Assembly: GCA_002724315.1 (NCBI GenBank)
Contig: PBOJ01000134.1
Span: forward strand, 1 to 64,000
Length of the DNA stretch: 64,000 nucleotides
Direction of reading: 5' to 3'
Origin: Planctomycetaceae bacterium
GTDB taxonomy: Bacteria > Planctomycetota > Planctomycetia > Planctomycetales > Planctomycetaceae
The position numbers and the translations under genes were made by a program. This document shows, piece after piece, positions 1 through 8,505 of the stretch (its first letter is position 1; every line of letters starts with the position of its first letter). The notes under the pieces were generated by a model. The model was not told the DNA's origin, made no database searches, and was given only the letters and a program-made list of their open reading frames with translations.

Positions 1-186
1 CAAGACAGACATCGCCGGTTTCTTCTCAGAATCGTCCGACTCCTTGCCATCTCCACCCTCAGCGCGGCCCGCCTGCTGGGCACGAGCCTGTTCCAGGACA
101 GAGGCTCCCTTCGTGGATGGAGTTTTTTTTCTGGCCGGCTTGCCTGCACCGCCGGAACCCTGTTTTCGGGCTTGCTCAAGAACCGA
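1..186 (-). repeat. repeated SVLEQAR motif in protein tail
   Basis: Within the partial membrane-protein gene the heptapeptide SVLEQAR is encoded at 166..186 and again at 82..102. A third copy begins at 1..9 (SVL) and is cut by the window edge. The spacing is 28 and then 31 codons, with a Lys/Gly/Ala-rich linker between copies. The codons differ between copies, so conservation seems to act at the protein level and not through recent DNA duplication. Confidence 0.75.
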
Positions 187-891
187 AGAGGGCTTGGCAG
201 CCGGTTTGTCTTGAGTTCTGGATGCTGTGGCAGGTGCGGGCTTGTCCGCAGTGTCGGCGTCGGGTGCCATTTGAGGTGGATTCTCATAAATGGACCCGAC
301 GATCTTCTCCAGATCGCCGTCCCGCTTCAGCCACTTTCTTTGCCTGGCCACATCCTCAGCCACGTTGATGGCCGCGTTGGCGCTGGTGTCGATCTTGCCC
401 GAGACCTCCGATATCGACTTGTCAGCCAGGAACTGCATCGAAGCACACTGGTAGGGCACCTGGTCGATGAATGTCTCGTTGGGCACTCGCGTGGTCAACA
501 ATCTCGGCAACACCTGCTGAAACGCCAACCCGACAACACCACTGAGGATGATCACCGCAGTGGTCAACCAAAGACCAATCTCGACCGGACCTCCCCAACG
601 AAACCCAGCGTGGAACAGGATGAAGGCAACACTGAGCAACCCAAGCCAGATGTGTCCCTTGAGCCAGAACTGGGCGCTGCCGATCCGCCAGGTCGGCACT
701 TGTCGACGCGCCGAGAGCAGGCCGGCAAAGATCATCATTGCCGTCCCGACCAGCCCAAACACGAGGCCGGGAAGGCTCCCTCCGGACACTCCGGAGGCGT
801 CGGCGGCGTAAGACACATACGCAACGGATCCGAACCCGAGGACAACCAGCGTGAGCAAAAGCCACTGCCTGTGTGAGCGATCGAGGATCAA
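1..891 (-). CDS. membrane protein with HX13H helix and repeat-bearing tail (partial)
   Basis: The gene runs off the left edge, so only its first 297 codons are visible. The start is a TTG at 889..891 interlocked with the TGA stop of the preceding gene, which points to translational coupling. Four hydrophobic segments are visible at about residues 10-29, 40-60, 79-97 and 104-124. The third carries His80 and His94, an HX13H spacing typical of b-type heme ligands in cytochrome-b-like helices. After about residue 130 the chain becomes soluble, then rich in Lys, Ala and Pro, and repeats the motif SVLEQAR. Seen: the helices, the histidine pair, the repeats. Inferred: a membrane electron-transfer partner of the four-cluster ferredoxin encoded just upstream. 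The heme assignment is not proven, because the other visible helices have no histidine. Confidence 0.8.
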   Translation of the reverse strand, partial: MILDRSHRQWLLLTLVVLGFGSVAYVSYAADASGVSGGSLPGLVFGLVGTAMMIFAGLLSARRQVPTWRIGSAQFWLKGHIWLGLLSVAFILFHAGFRWGGPVEIGLWLTTAVIILSGVVGLAFQQVLPRLLTTRVPNETFIDQVPYQCASMQFLADKSISEVSGKIDTSANAAINVAEDVARQRKWLKRDGDLEKIVGSIYENPPQMAPDADTADKPAPATASRTQDKPAAKPSSVLEQARKQGSGGAGKPARKKTPSTKGASVLEQARAQQAGRAEGGDGKESDDSEKKPAMSVL

Positions 892-3188
892 GAAGCCACC
901 CCCCCGTTTCCGCTCACGCCGGAGATTTCCTCCGACTCGAAAAAGAACCCTCGGGCGTTAACTCGGATCGCTGCTTCGTGTGGACAGGAGTAAACACACG
1001 AGGGTTCCCCGCTCGACAGCGAACTGCACATGTCGCAGACAACCGCCCGATTGGTCACCTTCTTGACCTCGGCGTCCTCCCCCAGCAGGCTCAGTTGTTG
1101 CTCGTTGGGTTCGACCGGGACGGGCAGATGGTTCATCTGGATCGACCCGTACGGGCACTGATCGGCACACAGGCGACATCCGATACACCAGTTGCGAATC
1201 TGGATCTCACCACTGTCCCCCCGATTGATGGCCCCGACCGGACAGCCAATCATGCACACTGGGTCGAGGCATTTGCGACAGGTCAATGGGACCAGGAAAT
1301 TCTCGAATCGGGGGCCATCCAGATAGAGCCTCGTGTTGCCATCATCGTGAGCAGCAATACAGGCATCGACACACGACCCACAACGCGTACAGCGATCCAG
1401 GTCGATCAGCATCAACTGCTGTCCCTGGACGAGTCCGAGTTGTTCAAATCGGGGCGTCTGCTGTCGCAGCGATGCGGGATCGACGGCCATTCGGCTGGCC
1501 TGGTCCTGCCGGTCACGTTGGCGACGGCGAACGATGTCGTCGATCGAAGACTTCAGGGAATGCGATGACTGCATCATCTCGTGAAGAATGTCACGGGGAA
1601 TGCGGACCAACTCGACGCGCGATGGCACGGCCCCGGTACGCGAATCCGGAATCCGCTGATGGAAACCACTGTCCGGATGGTCGTAGGCCACGCACGTGGC
1701 GTTGCGGGGCTCATCGAGCACGACACCCATTTCGCCCAGCGAATCGCCGCGGCCCAGGTAGGCTAGCGTCCGCCTTGCCCCCACCGACTCGTCCCGCCTG
1801 GGGATCCCGGCGGGAAACGCCAGTTCGAGCAACCAGCGGCGACAGGTCCTCAGCTCAAGCTGTGACCAGTTCTGGCAATTGTCGGGGTAGTCTGCCAGCA
1901 AGTCGTCAAAGTCAGCGTCGCCGAACAACGCCGAGACATCTGCAGTCGTCTTCCCCAACTCCTTGGGAAAATTGTCGACGAGGATGAACGAATTGAGTGC
2001 ATCGAGAATCTGCTGGTTGATCACGTCCGAGACCTCGCCGGACTCGGCCCTCGCAACCAACTCATCTTGCAGCGAATCGTCGAAAACGGTGGCCACCATA
2101 CCGGCCACCAGTTCGGCATTCTCGCGACACGCTGACGCGAGATCGGCATAGATCACAGTCCAATCGCTCGCTTCAAACTCGGCCATTCGCAGGCTCGTCC
2201 ACGCGTTGGCGACCACCTTGACCACTCCACTGCGGATGACGTAGATGCAGTCCGACTCACCGAATTCCTCGCAGATCACACCACCGGATTCGAAGTCGAC
2301 CAGTTCGACATGTTCTCGCAGCTTCGAGAACTCCGCCTCATTGAGTTCATTGAAGAGCGAGAGCTGCCGGATGTGCCCCTCGAGCACCCGCTCCCGATAC
2401 ACCGCATCCATCCGCAGCTTGTACTTTGGGTCGTTGTGGAGAGTGTCGAGGACATTGCGAACCATCTCGAGCAAGTAACACTGCCCGGTGGCCACGACAG
2501 TTGCCGATCGGGGAGACCGGTTCATGCAGCTCATCTCTCCAAACAGCTCACCCTCGTACAACGGGGCCTGCCGGGTCTCGCTGTCGATGTCCGAGGGACC
2601 GTCGATGGGGATCAACCGAGACCCATCGGGTGCGGCAGCCTGCTGCCGGCGGACACCAAAGAGATTGTTGAGCCACCCCTTGAATCCCCTCGAGCGAAGC
2701 GTGGGCTCCAGGGACACAACCAACTGGGCCGCGGCGACCTGCTCGAGTTCCCTCCGGGCCGACGCGTCAGCGGATTCGAGTTGTTCGCAGCGATCTTCGT
2801 ACGCGGCAATCTCCTCCTCGTACTCGACGACCAACTCGGCCCGCTCCAGTGCGTCAAGCGGCTCGAACCCACGGTGATCGACGGTCTCGCCGTCGGCCAT
2901 CGACTGCAGAGTCTGGAGTTGCTGACGACGAATCGCGAGAACATCCTGGCTGGTCAGGATCGCGAAAGCCGTCGCTCCAGCATCGCCCTGCTCACAGATC
3001 ACTCGTCCCGGTTCACAACGTCTCAGGACAGTGAAACCCGGAAATCGGTCAAATGACGGAGTCTTCTTGAGTTCATCGAACAGAGAGATCTGCTGCAATT
3101 CAACGGCCGTCAGCACTTCGTCGGCCTCACCGAGCGACTCGGCAATCTCCGAGAGGTCCGGAGGCAACATTGCTGCAGACTTGGCCAT
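888..3188 (-). CDS. split cyclic-nucleotide-binding domains fused to a four-cluster 4Fe-4S ferredoxin
   Basis: This 766-residue protein has two parts. The C-terminal part (about 600-745) is a DmsB/NrfC/HybA-like ferredoxin with four cysteine sets: CTRCGSCVDAC, CRKCLDPVCMIGC, CIGCRLCADQC and CDMCSSLSSGEPSCVYSC. This predicts four [4Fe-4S] clusters. The N-terminal part has CRP/FNR-type signatures such as PGRVICEQGD near 60 and GELFGEMSCMNRSPRSATV near 220. A second pair is VICEEFGESDCIYVIRSG near 310 and GDSLGEMGVVLDEPRNATC near 500. Each putative cNMP domain is therefore interrupted by an insertion of 100 residues or more. No signal peptide is visible, so it is probably cytoplasmic. Its stop overlaps the start of the membrane-protein gene. 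Inferred role: a nucleotide-gated or redox-sensing electron carrier for that partner. Confidence 0.9.
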   Translation of the reverse strand: MAKSAAMLPPDLSEIAESLGEADEVLTAVELQQISLFDELKKTPSFDRFPGFTVLRRCEPGRVICEQGDAGATAFAILTSQDVLAIRRQQLQTLQSMADGETVDHRGFEPLDALERAELVVEYEEEIAAYEDRCEQLESADASARRELEQVAAAQLVVSLEPTLRSRGFKGWLNNLFGVRRQQAAAPDGSRLIPIDGPSDIDSETRQAPLYEGELFGEMSCMNRSPRSATVVATGQCYLLEMVRNVLDTLHNDPKYKLRMDAVYRERVLEGHIRQLSLFNELNEAEFSKLREHVELVDFESGGVICEEFGESDCIYVIRSGVVKVVANAWTSLRMAEFEASDWTVIYADLASACRENAELVAGMVATVFDDSLQDELVARAESGEVSDVINQQILDALNSFILVDNFPKELGKTTADVSALFGDADFDDLLADYPDNCQNWSQLELRTCRRWLLELAFPAGIPRRDESVGARRTLAYLGRGDSLGEMGVVLDEPRNATCVAYDHPDSGFHQRIPDSRTGAVPSRVELVRIPRDILHEMMQSSHSLKSSIDDIVRRRQRDRQDQASRMAVDPASLRQQTPRFEQLGLVQGQQLMLIDLDRCTRCGSCVDACIAAHDDGNTRLYLDGPRFENFLVPLTCRKCLDPVCMIGCPVGAINRGDSGEIQIRNWCIGCRLCADQCPYGSIQMNHLPVPVEPNEQQLSLLGEDAEVKKVTNRAVVCDMCSSLSSGEPSCVYSCPHEAAIRVNARGFFFESEEISGVSGNGGVAS

Positions 3189-3363
3189 TAGCTTTCTCTG
3201 ATGGGGAACTTCACGACGTTGGGACGAAATCGATTATGGTCTGCCCCACGCCCTACGGCAAACCGATCAGAATTCGAAATCGGCAACCGGTCTTGCGGAA
3301 AATCCACAGGGTAATCGACACTGAAAGGCGTACCACAGCAACCGGGCCCTGAGGCTGACGCCC

Positions 3364-3774
3364 GTGACCTTGCACGAACTGAAGTTCGTTCGACAGTACG
3401 AAGGAGAAATGCTGCGTCGTTGGTTCGACGACGACGAGGGCATCTTTGACTTAATCGCCTGGGTCGACGACAACGACGTCGTCTCCGGCTTCCAACTGGC
3501 ATACAACTTCAACGGCGAAGAACGGGCGATCACTTGGCTGGGAGATGCCTTCAGCCACCGCAACGTCGATCCGGGCGACGACTCACCGCTCTCCAACGAC
3601 AGCTCGGTACTGGGTGACACGACGAGCTACCCGTTAGTCGAGATCATCAGGCGATTCGACAAGAGCAGCCGGGACATCGCTCCGGACGTCCGCTCCGTGA
3701 TGCTCGAGAAACTCGAGCAATACGCTGAAACACTGCAGACGGCTCTACCCGACCAGTCTCCCACCAAGCCCTAG
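3364..3774 (+). CDS. hypothetical protein, 136 aa
   Basis: I do not recognise this family. The start is a GTG; the next internal Met (MLRRWFDDD) would remove about 16 residues. The protein is acidic and soluble with no signal peptide or membrane segment. Residues 20-60 contain many Asp/Glu and aromatic residues (RWFDDDEGIFDLIAWVDD), and the C-terminus looks helical. It is transcribed divergently from the ferredoxin gene across a 175-bp gap and converges on a DUF1501 gene. Its TAG stop interlocks with the TAG of that gene in the shared sequence CTAG at 3771..3774. Confidence 0.7.
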   Translation: MTLHELKFVRQYEGEMLRRWFDDDEGIFDLIAWVDDNDVVSGFQLAYNFNGEERAITWLGDAFSHRNVDPGDDSPLSNDSSVLGDTTSYPLVEIIRRFDKSSRDIAPDVRSVMLEKLEQYAETLQTALPDQSPTKP

Positions 3775-5177
3775 AGCAATTCCGGGACCGGGCGTCCACC
3801 CTCGGTGACGATCGGGATCGGTCGACCGCTGCGGTTGGTCCAGTGCGTGTCGAGCCCGATACCGAGGTGACGGTAGGTGGTCGCGGCGAGGTCCTGGGGA
3901 CGAACCACGCCGGATTTCACCGCCGACCCGTTGCGGTCGCTCTCTCCGATCACCTGCCCGGCCGGCATTCCGCCGCCCGCCACGACCATGGACATCACCT
4001 TCGCCCAGTGGTGACGCCCGGCCTTCTCGTTGATCTTCGGAGTGCGGCCGAATTCGCCCATCATCATCACGAAGGTGTCATCGAGCAGCCCGCGGGTATC
4101 GAGATCGGTCACCAGGGTGGCCATCGCGCGGTCGATCCGCGGGCAAAGCGGTGTCAGCCCCTTGCTGATCCCGCCCCAGCGAACATCGTCGCCGTGGTGG
4201 TCGAAGTAACCCCACGCGCCGCTGACCAACACGAATGTCACGCCGTGCTCGACCAGTCGCCTGGCCAGCAACGCCTTTTCACCTACGCTGCAACGCCCGT
4301 ACGCGTCACGGGTTGTCGCGGCCTCCTGCGACATGTCGAAAGCCTTCTGGACCTTGCCCGAGACGACCATCTGGTAGGCCCGCCTCTGGTTCTGGTCGAG
4401 ACGATCCAGGGTGTTGCGTTGATCAAGATCACGACGAAAACGATCGAACTCCTGACGCAAACCAGCCCGATCGGCCAATCGGGATGCCGCGATGCCCTTG
4501 GGCAACGCGAATTTTCCGGTCAACTCAAGCCCCTTGACCGGTTCGTGCGTGGGCCCCATTTCGCCGGCACCGTAGACATCGCTGGTCCAACTCTTGGCCA
4601 GTCCCACGAACCCGGGCATGTCGACGTCGTTGCCACCACGGAACTTCGAGACCACCGATCCCATCGAGGGGTAACCACCACCGTCCTTGCCATCGTTGGT
4701 TCGACGCGCCAGCGGGTTGCCCGCTTGCATCGTGATCGGTGTGTGGTTGCTGGCACTGCAGTCGACCGCCCGCAGGATCGACAGCTTGCCAGCCATCGCC
4801 GCCTGCATCGGCAGGTGTTCACCAAAACGGACGCCGGGAATCGCCGTCGGAATCGTCCCGTAGGGACCCCGAACCTCACGCGGCGCATTGGGCTTGGGAT
4901 CCCACAGGTCCAGTTGGCTGGGACCCCCGGAGAGCCAGAACAGGATCACAGCCTTGCGTTTGTTTGAACCGGACGCCCCCCCGGCAGCCGAGGCCTCGCG
5001 AGCCGCCAGCAACTCGGGCAACGTCAGCCCGCCCACGCCCGCGGCTCCCGTCTGGAGAAACCAACGCCTGGAACCGACACGGATCGTATCTTCAGCAGCC
5101 GGACGAAATGGCGAAGCGAGCGTCTGATCGGCGTGGTGAGCGTCGTGCTCGTACCCGTGGCTGGCTGAACTCGTCAT
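3771..5177 (-). CDS. DUF1501 family Tat-exported protein
   Basis: DUF1501 proteins (alkaline-phosphatase/sulfatase-like fold) are abundant in planctomycetes and usually exported by Tat; their substrates are largely unknown. The 468-residue product has SRRWFLQ at 36-42 followed by a hydrophobic stretch, as in a Tat signal. Family landmarks are ILFWLSGGPSQLDLWDPKP near the start of the mature protein and MMGEFGRTPKINE towards the C-terminus, then GRHHW. I chose the ATG at 5177 because a longer in-frame extension would bury the Tat signal behind about 130 atypical residues. It stands alone without a PSCyt1 partner, unlike the DUF1501 at 31609. Substrate unknown. Confidence 0.93.
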   Translation of the reverse strand: MTSSASHGYEHDAHHADQTLASPFRPAAEDTIRVGSRRWFLQTGAAGVGGLTLPELLAAREASAAGGASGSNKRKAVILFWLSGGPSQLDLWDPKPNAPREVRGPYGTIPTAIPGVRFGEHLPMQAAMAGKLSILRAVDCSASNHTPITMQAGNPLARRTNDGKDGGGYPSMGSVVSKFRGGNDVDMPGFVGLAKSWTSDVYGAGEMGPTHEPVKGLELTGKFALPKGIAASRLADRAGLRQEFDRFRRDLDQRNTLDRLDQNQRRAYQMVVSGKVQKAFDMSQEAATTRDAYGRCSVGEKALLARRLVEHGVTFVLVSGAWGYFDHHGDDVRWGGISKGLTPLCPRIDRAMATLVTDLDTRGLLDDTFVMMMGEFGRTPKINEKAGRHHWAKVMSMVVAGGGMPAGQVIGESDRNGSAVKSGVVRPQDLAATTYRHLGIGLDTHWTNRSGRPIPIVTEGGRPVPELL

Positions 5178-5328
5178 CGATAGACTCCGCTGAGTAACCC
5201 CAACTGTCGTCAACGCCTCTAACCTAAGGAAATCGGTCGTCGACGATTGAACCTCAAATCGCGTTAATGGATTGTATAAGTCTTCACCAATTCGAATCAA
5301 TCTTGCCATTTCACGGAATCCCTGGTCC

Positions 5329-6948
5329 ATGAGCCGTTTCAACCTCTCCACCGCCATACTGCTGTTGGCAACGGTGACTTCCCTGCCGGCAGCCAAGCCT
5401 CTGAAAGCCCCTGACGGACTGTTCAAGGACCTCAACGACTCGAACGCCACGAGCGTGATCCTGCTCAGAGAGACCGAGTTGTTCATCGACGGTCGGCTGA
5501 TCTCCTCGATGAAGGGAGCCCGTCGAAAACTGAACCAGCCGGTCAAGCACAAACAGAACCCGCTGCTGGTCGCGGACAAGCCGTGGGAAGTGGGAGGGCC
5601 CGGATACGGGACGGTGCACTACGACCCAAAGACCAAGTTGTTCCGGATGTGGTACCAGACCTGGAAAAAGAAGAAGGGGATCTCCGAAGGCAACCTCTGC
5701 CTGGCCACCTCCCGGGACGGGGTGAAGTGGACCAAGCCGGTGATCAACAAGGACACCGGCACCAACCTCGTCTCGCCACCGGACGTCCCCGGATTCCAGT
5801 GCCCCGGAATCATCCGCGACGACAACGACCCCGATCCGGCACGGCGCTACAAGATGCTTTTCAGCTGCGCCCCCAACAACAAGTCGAGCTCGTGGATGAG
5901 CAGCGCCGGCTTCTCACCCGACGGGATCCACTGGACGACGGTCAAGCCACTGAAGATCATTCCCTTCAGCGACACGCAGGTTTGCCCACTGTGGGATTCC
6001 CGCAACCGCCGCTACATGGCGATCCTGCGATTCGGCCCTCCCAACGTGCGACTGGTCGCTCGGACCGAGAGCGAGGATTTCCTTCACTGGTCGCCGAAGG
6101 TTACCGTGTTCCGCCGCACAACCCGCGATGCGGTGCAACAGACCCAGTTCTACCAGATGGCCCCCATGCCCTACGCCGGTGGCTTCATCGGTCTGATCGG
6201 GGCCTATCACAACGAGTCCCTGAAACCGATCACTCCCGACAAGCCGTGGACGGACCGGCAGGACCTGCAACTGGCCTACAGCCGCGACGGGGTGATCTGG
6301 TCGCGGGTCGGTGGCAGTGGCACGGTCTCCTACTCCGAGTTGATGGCGAAGCGGGACTGGGGTCCCAGGGCCCGCGCATCGGTGTTCCTGCCCTACGGCG
6401 ACATGAAGAGGAAGGACTGGGACTGGGGCTATGTGATCCCGTACTTCACTCCCGACCCGATCGTCGTCGGCGACCGCATTCACTTCTACTACGCCGGCAC
6501 CGACGCCAAGCACTGGTGGACCTGGACCGGCGATCCCCCCAAGCTGGACCCCAACCCCAAGCCACCCAAGAAGGGCGTCGGCCTGGCCACTTTGCGAGTC
6601 GACGGATTCGTCTCGGTCGAAGCCGGACCCAAGGGGGGTTCGATGACCACCCGGCCGATCCTGTTCCTGGGTGACACGCTGACGGTCAACGCCGAGGCCA
6701 AGGGCGGTTCGCTGACCGTCGAGGCACTCGATGCCGAGGGGAAACCGATCAAGAACTTCGGGATCGAATCCTCGGTGCCGCTGACCTCCGACAGCATCAA
6801 CCACAAGCTGGCCTGGAAAGGACAAGCCGACCTGCACCAACTGCAGGGACGCCCCATCAGGCTCCGCTTCCATCTCAAGGGGGCCAAGCTCTACTCGATC
6901 ACGCCCGGCACCCGACACGCTCATTACATCCAGTCCTACGACCAGTGA
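5329..6948 (+). CDS. exported beta-propeller glycosidase-like protein (GH32/43-like)
   Basis: The 539-residue product begins with a signal peptide (MSRFNLSTAILLLATVTSLPA). The mature part repeats propeller-type motifs such as TSRDGVKWTKPV, FSPDGIHWTTV and YSRDGVIWSRV, and resembles the N-terminal five-bladed propeller of GH32/GH43-like proteins. The Trp-rich stretch HWWTWTGDPP precedes a C-terminal beta-sandwich-like region. I chose ATG 5329 because a possible upstream TTG would put 19 charged residues ahead of the signal sequence. The gene lies 39 bp before the next exported glycosidase-like gene, suggesting a shared transcript. Inferred role: periplasmic or extracellular polysaccharide processing. 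The exact substrate and catalytic acids cannot be read with confidence. Confidence 0.82.
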   Translation: MSRFNLSTAILLLATVTSLPAAKPLKAPDGLFKDLNDSNATSVILLRETELFIDGRLISSMKGARRKLNQPVKHKQNPLLVADKPWEVGGPGYGTVHYDPKTKLFRMWYQTWKKKKGISEGNLCLATSRDGVKWTKPVINKDTGTNLVSPPDVPGFQCPGIIRDDNDPDPARRYKMLFSCAPNNKSSSWMSSAGFSPDGIHWTTVKPLKIIPFSDTQVCPLWDSRNRRYMAILRFGPPNVRLVARTESEDFLHWSPKVTVFRRTTRDAVQQTQFYQMAPMPYAGGFIGLIGAYHNESLKPITPDKPWTDRQDLQLAYSRDGVIWSRVGGSGTVSYSELMAKRDWGPRARASVFLPYGDMKRKDWDWGYVIPYFTPDPIVVGDRIHFYYAGTDAKHWWTWTGDPPKLDPNPKPPKKGVGLATLRVDGFVSVEAGPKGGSMTTRPILFLGDTLTVNAEAKGGSLTVEALDAEGKPIKNFGIESSVPLTSDSINHKLAWKGQADLHQLQGRPIRLRFHLKGAKLYSITPGTRHAHYIQSYDQ

Positions 6949-6987
6949 TCGGAACGCTGATTGATCCGACACCACGGAATTGCCGCC

Positions 6988-8505
6988 ATGAACGCTCCGC
7001 TGGCCACACGCCTCGTCCTGCTGACACTGGTTTCGTCCTCGGTTTTTTCCGTAGCCAATGCGGCCGAACCCGGGCCGGATTCCCCGAAACGGTACCGCGT
7101 GATCTTCAACAGCGATGGCCACGGTGTTTTCAAGGACGCCGGGGGAGATCTCGATCAGTGGATCACCAACCTCTTCGGCCCTCTCGAGAACAGCCACGTC
7201 GATGCGTTGTTCTGGTGTGACGGAGCCGGAGGGAACACGGCCAACTACGACAGCCAGGTGCTGGAACGAACCGGGGCCCGGGTCGGAAAAACCGACCCGA
7301 AACTGCAAGCCCTGATCGACCAGGGCAACGACCCGCCGCGAGTGGTCGTCCGGGAAGCCCACAAGCGAAAACTCGACGTCTTCTACTCGTTCCGGATCAA
7401 CGACATCCACGACTCGTTCATTCTCGACGAGCAACCCACGTTCAAGGTCAAACACCCCGAATGGCTGCTGGGCAAGAAGAAGTACGGGGCGGTGACCAGC
7501 TACCCGACGGCACTGAACTTCGCGGTGAAGGAAGTCCGTGACCTGAAGTTTCGAGCGATCGAGGAAGTCTTCACCAAGTACGACTTCGACGGACTCGAGG
7601 TCGACTTCCTTCGTGGTGCCCCCTACTTCCTGCCCGGCACGGCAAAGAAGAACGCACCACTGCTGACCGAACTGGTGTCTCGCTACCACCAGTTGCTCCG
7701 CCGACAGTCGAAAAAACGGGGCCGCCGACTGCAGTTGGCCGTCCGCGTTGACGAGTCGCTGGCCGCATGCGGCCGTGACGGATTCGAAGTGGCCAAGTGG
7801 ATCGAGCAGGGCCTGGTCGACCACGTGATCCTGGGAAGCGGAGTGATTGACATCGAGATTGCCCAGTTCCGCAAGCTGGCCCGCCCCCGCGGTGTTCACG
7901 TGTACCCGTGTCTCTACGGCTGGCCGAGCCGCTACTCGCCGATCCCCCGCAAGCTGGCCGCCGCCATGGCGCTGAATTACTGGCAGCAGGGAGCCGACGG
8001 CATCTACCTGTTCAACTGGTTCCCCCACACCCGCAACAACTCCGAACAGACCGGTCCCTGGATGGCCTCGATGCTCGACCGCATCGGAGACCCCGCAGGC
8101 CTGCGGGCAAGCGAACCCGAGTTGATGTTCGTGGTCGACCGGGGACGGCCGGCCGGCGAGTATCCCAGCAATTGGCTGCACTGCATTCTGCCCAAGGCCC
8201 TCGAACCGGGTCGTCCACTGGGACTTCGGTTGCGAGTCCGTGAAGACCTCTCGAGGAAAACGAAGTCGTTGACGCTTCGGCTGCAGGTGGACAACCTGCA
8301 GGCCGGGGACCGACTCGCCGTGACGATCGGTGGCAAACCGGTCACCGGCTGGAAATCGGCCGGAAAGGACCGTGTGGAAACATCGGTCTCCCGGTCCCTG
8401 ATTGCCAGGGGTGACAACGCCGTGAAGCTGGTCCTGGTCAAACAGTCCAAGACCAGCAAGGCCCCACGGGTGGCACGAGCCGTTGAACTCGACGTCCGCC
8501 GCTAG
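6988..8505 (+). CDS. exported GHL-type putative glycoside hydrolase
   Basis: The 505-residue product has an N-terminal signal peptide ending near VANAAE. The body looks like a TIM barrel of the glycosyl-hydrolase-like families related to GHL10/GH10: strand motifs YDFDGLEVDFLRG, LQLAVRVDESL, VDHVILGSG and GADGIYLFNWF. The acidic residues in GLEVD and RVDES are candidate catalytic positions. The last 100 residues (from about LGLRLRVRED) look like a beta-sandwich accessory domain. ATG 6988 is preferred over an upstream TTG at 6961, because it places Met directly before the hydrophobic core. It converges on a dehydrogenase gene with interlocked TAG stops in CTAG at 8502..8505. Confidence 0.78.
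   Translation: MNAPLATRLVLLTLVSSSVFSVANAAEPGPDSPKRYRVIFNSDGHGVFKDAGGDLDQWITNLFGPLENSHVDALFWCDGAGGNTANYDSQVLERTGARVGKTDPKLQALIDQGNDPPRVVVREAHKRKLDVFYSFRINDIHDSFILDEQPTFKVKHPEWLLGKKKYGAVTSYPTALNFAVKEVRDLKFRAIEEVFTKYDFDGLEVDFLRGAPYFLPGTAKKNAPLLTELVSRYHQLLRRQSKKRGRRLQLAVRVDESLAACGRDGFEVAKWIEQGLVDHVILGSGVIDIEIAQFRKLARPRGVHVYPCLYGWPSRYSPIPRKLAAAMALNYWQQGADGIYLFNWFPHTRNNSEQTGPWMASMLDRIGDPAGLRASEPELMFVVDRGRPAGEYPSNWLHCILPKALEPGRPLGLRLRVREDLSRKTKSLTLRLQVDNLQAGDRLAVTIGGKPVTGWKSAGKDRVETSVSRSLIARGDNAVKLVLVKQSKTSKAPRVARAVELDVRR

Noticed and set aside
3771-5579. Longer start for the DUF1501 gene at 5579
   Set aside because: It would place about 134 atypical residues before the Tat signal and overlap the divergent gene; ATG 5177 fits.
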